Origin: CAZGUH01 sp964529005
GTDB lineage: Bacteria; Actinomycetota; Acidimicrobiia; Acidimicrobiales; Ilumatobacteraceae
Direction: 5' to 3'
Length of the DNA stretch: 51,664 bases
Assembly (NCBI GenBank): GCA_964529005.1
Contig: CAZGUH010000027.1
Coordinates: 1-51,664, forward strand
Shown piece after piece: positions 50,866 to 51,664 of this stretch; within the stretch, counting starts at the first letter, position 1; each line of letters begins with the position of its first letter. A program made the position numbers and the translations under genes. The notes below the pieces were generated by a model. The model had not been told where the DNA came from and made no database searches. It was given only the letters and a program-made list of their open reading frames with translations.

Positions 50866-51645
50866 CTAGTCGGGATCGATACCGAAGGGGAAGGGGCCGG
50901 TGACCTCGGCGATCTCGCAGGCGACGTCGGTCGTGCCGGCCGGCAACCGGATGGACCATGGGGCAGTGGCGCCGGGGGCGAGGTCGTCGATCTGGACGTC
51001 GCCGGCGGCGAGGACGTTGTCGGTGCCGCGCCGGTGGACCAGCACGCGCACGACGTACCCGCGGTCGCGGTCGCTGAGGTTCTCGATCGATCCTGCGACG
51101 TCGACCGTTCCGAACGCGCCCGGCGCGCAGCCGGTGACCTCGGCGTGATGCGGGCCTTCCTCCAAGTACTCGTCGATGCGGTCGAAGAGCACGATCGTGA
51201 AGAACAGCCCTGCCAGCGACGCCGCGGCGGCGACCGGCGCGACCGCCAAGCCGGTGATCGCGAAGCCCTTTCCGGCGCCGGCATGGCGTGCGGCGGTGCG
51301 CAGGCCGAGCACGCCGAACACGACGGCGAGCACGACGCAGACGAACCCGGCGACGAAGAAGACGGGCAGCCAGCCGATGGCCGCGCCGGCGATCGCGAGC
51401 ACCATCGAGGCGATCGCCTTGCCGGTCGGAGGGCGCTGAGCTCTCGGAGGGTTGGCGGCGTGCCGCATCGGCGCGGCGGCGCCGGCGGCGGTTCCCATCG
51501 GATCGACGAACCGGGCCCCTGCTTCCGCGACATCGGCCGTCCAGCGTTGCCCGTTGAAATAGCGGTAGCTGAAGCGATGGAGGGGGTCCGGGTACCAGCC
51601 CGCCGGCCACGATTGCGACGGGGTTTCGCCACCTGGCACCGACAT
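50866..51645 (-). CDS. DUF2510/DUF4190-type membrane protein
   Basis: 259 residues. DUF2510 (about 14-37: PAGWYPDPLHRFSYRYFNGQ) precedes two or three TM segments (about 78-118, of the DUF4190 SMVLAIAGAAIG-type, and 126-152) and a C-terminal outer domain with a beta-rich look (GSIENLSDRDRGYVVRVLVH, SIRLPAGTTDVACEI). The role is unknown; DUF2510 is a short, Trp-rich module that may bind protein partners or peptidoglycan. ATG 51645 has a TAGCGT box 9 nt upstream. The 80 nt between it and the lipoprotein gene contain no gene that I can support. Confidence 0.8.
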   Translation of the reverse strand: MSVPGGETPSQSWPAGWYPDPLHRFSYRYFNGQRWTADVAEAGARFVDPMGTAAGAAAPMRHAANPPRAQRPPTGKAIASMVLAIAGAAIGWLPVFFVAGFVCVVLAVVFGVLGLRTAARHAGAGKGFAITGLAVAPVAAAASLAGLFFTIVLFDRIDEYLEEGPHHAEVTGCAPGAFGTVDVAGSIENLSDRDRGYVVRVLVHRRGTDNVLAAGDVQIDDLAPGATAPWSIRLPAGTTDVACEIAEVTGPFPFGIDPD

Positions 51646-51654
51646 GCGGGCGAC

Positions 51655-51660
51655 ACGCTA
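51655..51660 (-). promoter_or_regulatory. Putative -10 element (TAGCGT) for the DUF2510 gene
   Basis: TAGCGT on the minus strand, 9 nt before ATG 51645, no ribosome site. Same hexamer as at 1388-1393 and 50313-50318. Confidence 0.45.
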
Positions 51661-51664
51661 GTGC

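Overview
The window reads as a chromosomal segment of a high-GC actinobacterium. The gene set (CHRD and CAP secreted proteins sharing a repeat, DUF2510 proteins, a PASTA kinase, GTG starts, many apparently leaderless genes) looks most like the Acidimicrobiia (Ilumatobacter-type). This is an inference: there is no rRNA or other firm taxonomic marker, and I found no tRNA, IS element, integrase or CRISPR array. Coding density is very high. Most operon genes overlap by 1-4 nt (GTGA, ATGA or TGATG), and several convergent genes meet within 10 nt or overlap.

Layout. 1-5.8 kb holds the tail of an ABC exporter operon, a VOC protein, an alkyl-DHAP-synthase-like flavoenzyme, a universal stress protein, a LytR_C lipoprotein, a CHRD secreted protein and a LysM-NlpC/P60 hydrolase. 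5.96-13.84 kb is one tightly coupled chemosensory operon: MCP, cheA, cheW, cheY, cheB, cheR, a cheX-like gene and a REC-GGDEF diguanylate cyclase. The broken tail of a glycosidase-like gene follows. 14.1-17.5 kb, on the minus strand, is an overlapping trio: a BcsA-like synthase with a PilZ domain, a peroxiredoxin and an Mrr-type nuclease-like protein. An L,D-transpeptidase and a ferritin-like protein come next. 19.35-24.4 kb is a complete urea ABC transporter operon (urtABCDE, minus strand), with a strong hairpin between urtA and urtB and a palindrome at the urtA promoter. 24.4-30.7 kb is housekeeping: PASTA kinase, ArfB-like peptidyl-tRNA hydrolase, PAS-LuxR regulator, DEAD-box helicase, FolB-FolK fusion and HtpX-like protease. 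30.7-33.0 kb holds a lipoprotein and a DUF2207 membrane protein.

33.0-39.1 kb is the most unusual part. A small SLOG-like nucleotide-sensor candidate overlaps the gene for a two-TM channel with two RCK-like domains and a C-terminal RyR domain. This pair converges, 7 nt apart, on a 1251-residue DUF4062-STAND-TPR protein. I read it as a candidate conflict or stress-response module of sensor, ion channel and NTPase switch. The channel has a non-canonical filter (TLEYGGGD) and the STAND P-loop lacks its lysine.

39.1-51.6 kb holds a metallo-beta-lactamase/DrrA/DrrB unit, a ProA-like dehydrogenase, a CAP protein with three copies of the secreted repeat, an M1 aminopeptidase lipoprotein, a CPBP protease, and an ECF sigma factor fused to its own zinc-finger, membrane-anchored anti-sigma-like region. 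Small lipo- and membrane proteins complete it.

Working together: the chemosensory operon ends in a cyclic-di-GMP synthase, and a PilZ-gated exopolysaccharide synthase lies 1.8 kb beyond it (17541 is its start). A link from sensing to c-di-GMP to matrix synthesis is therefore plausible. No flagellar or pilus genes are in view.
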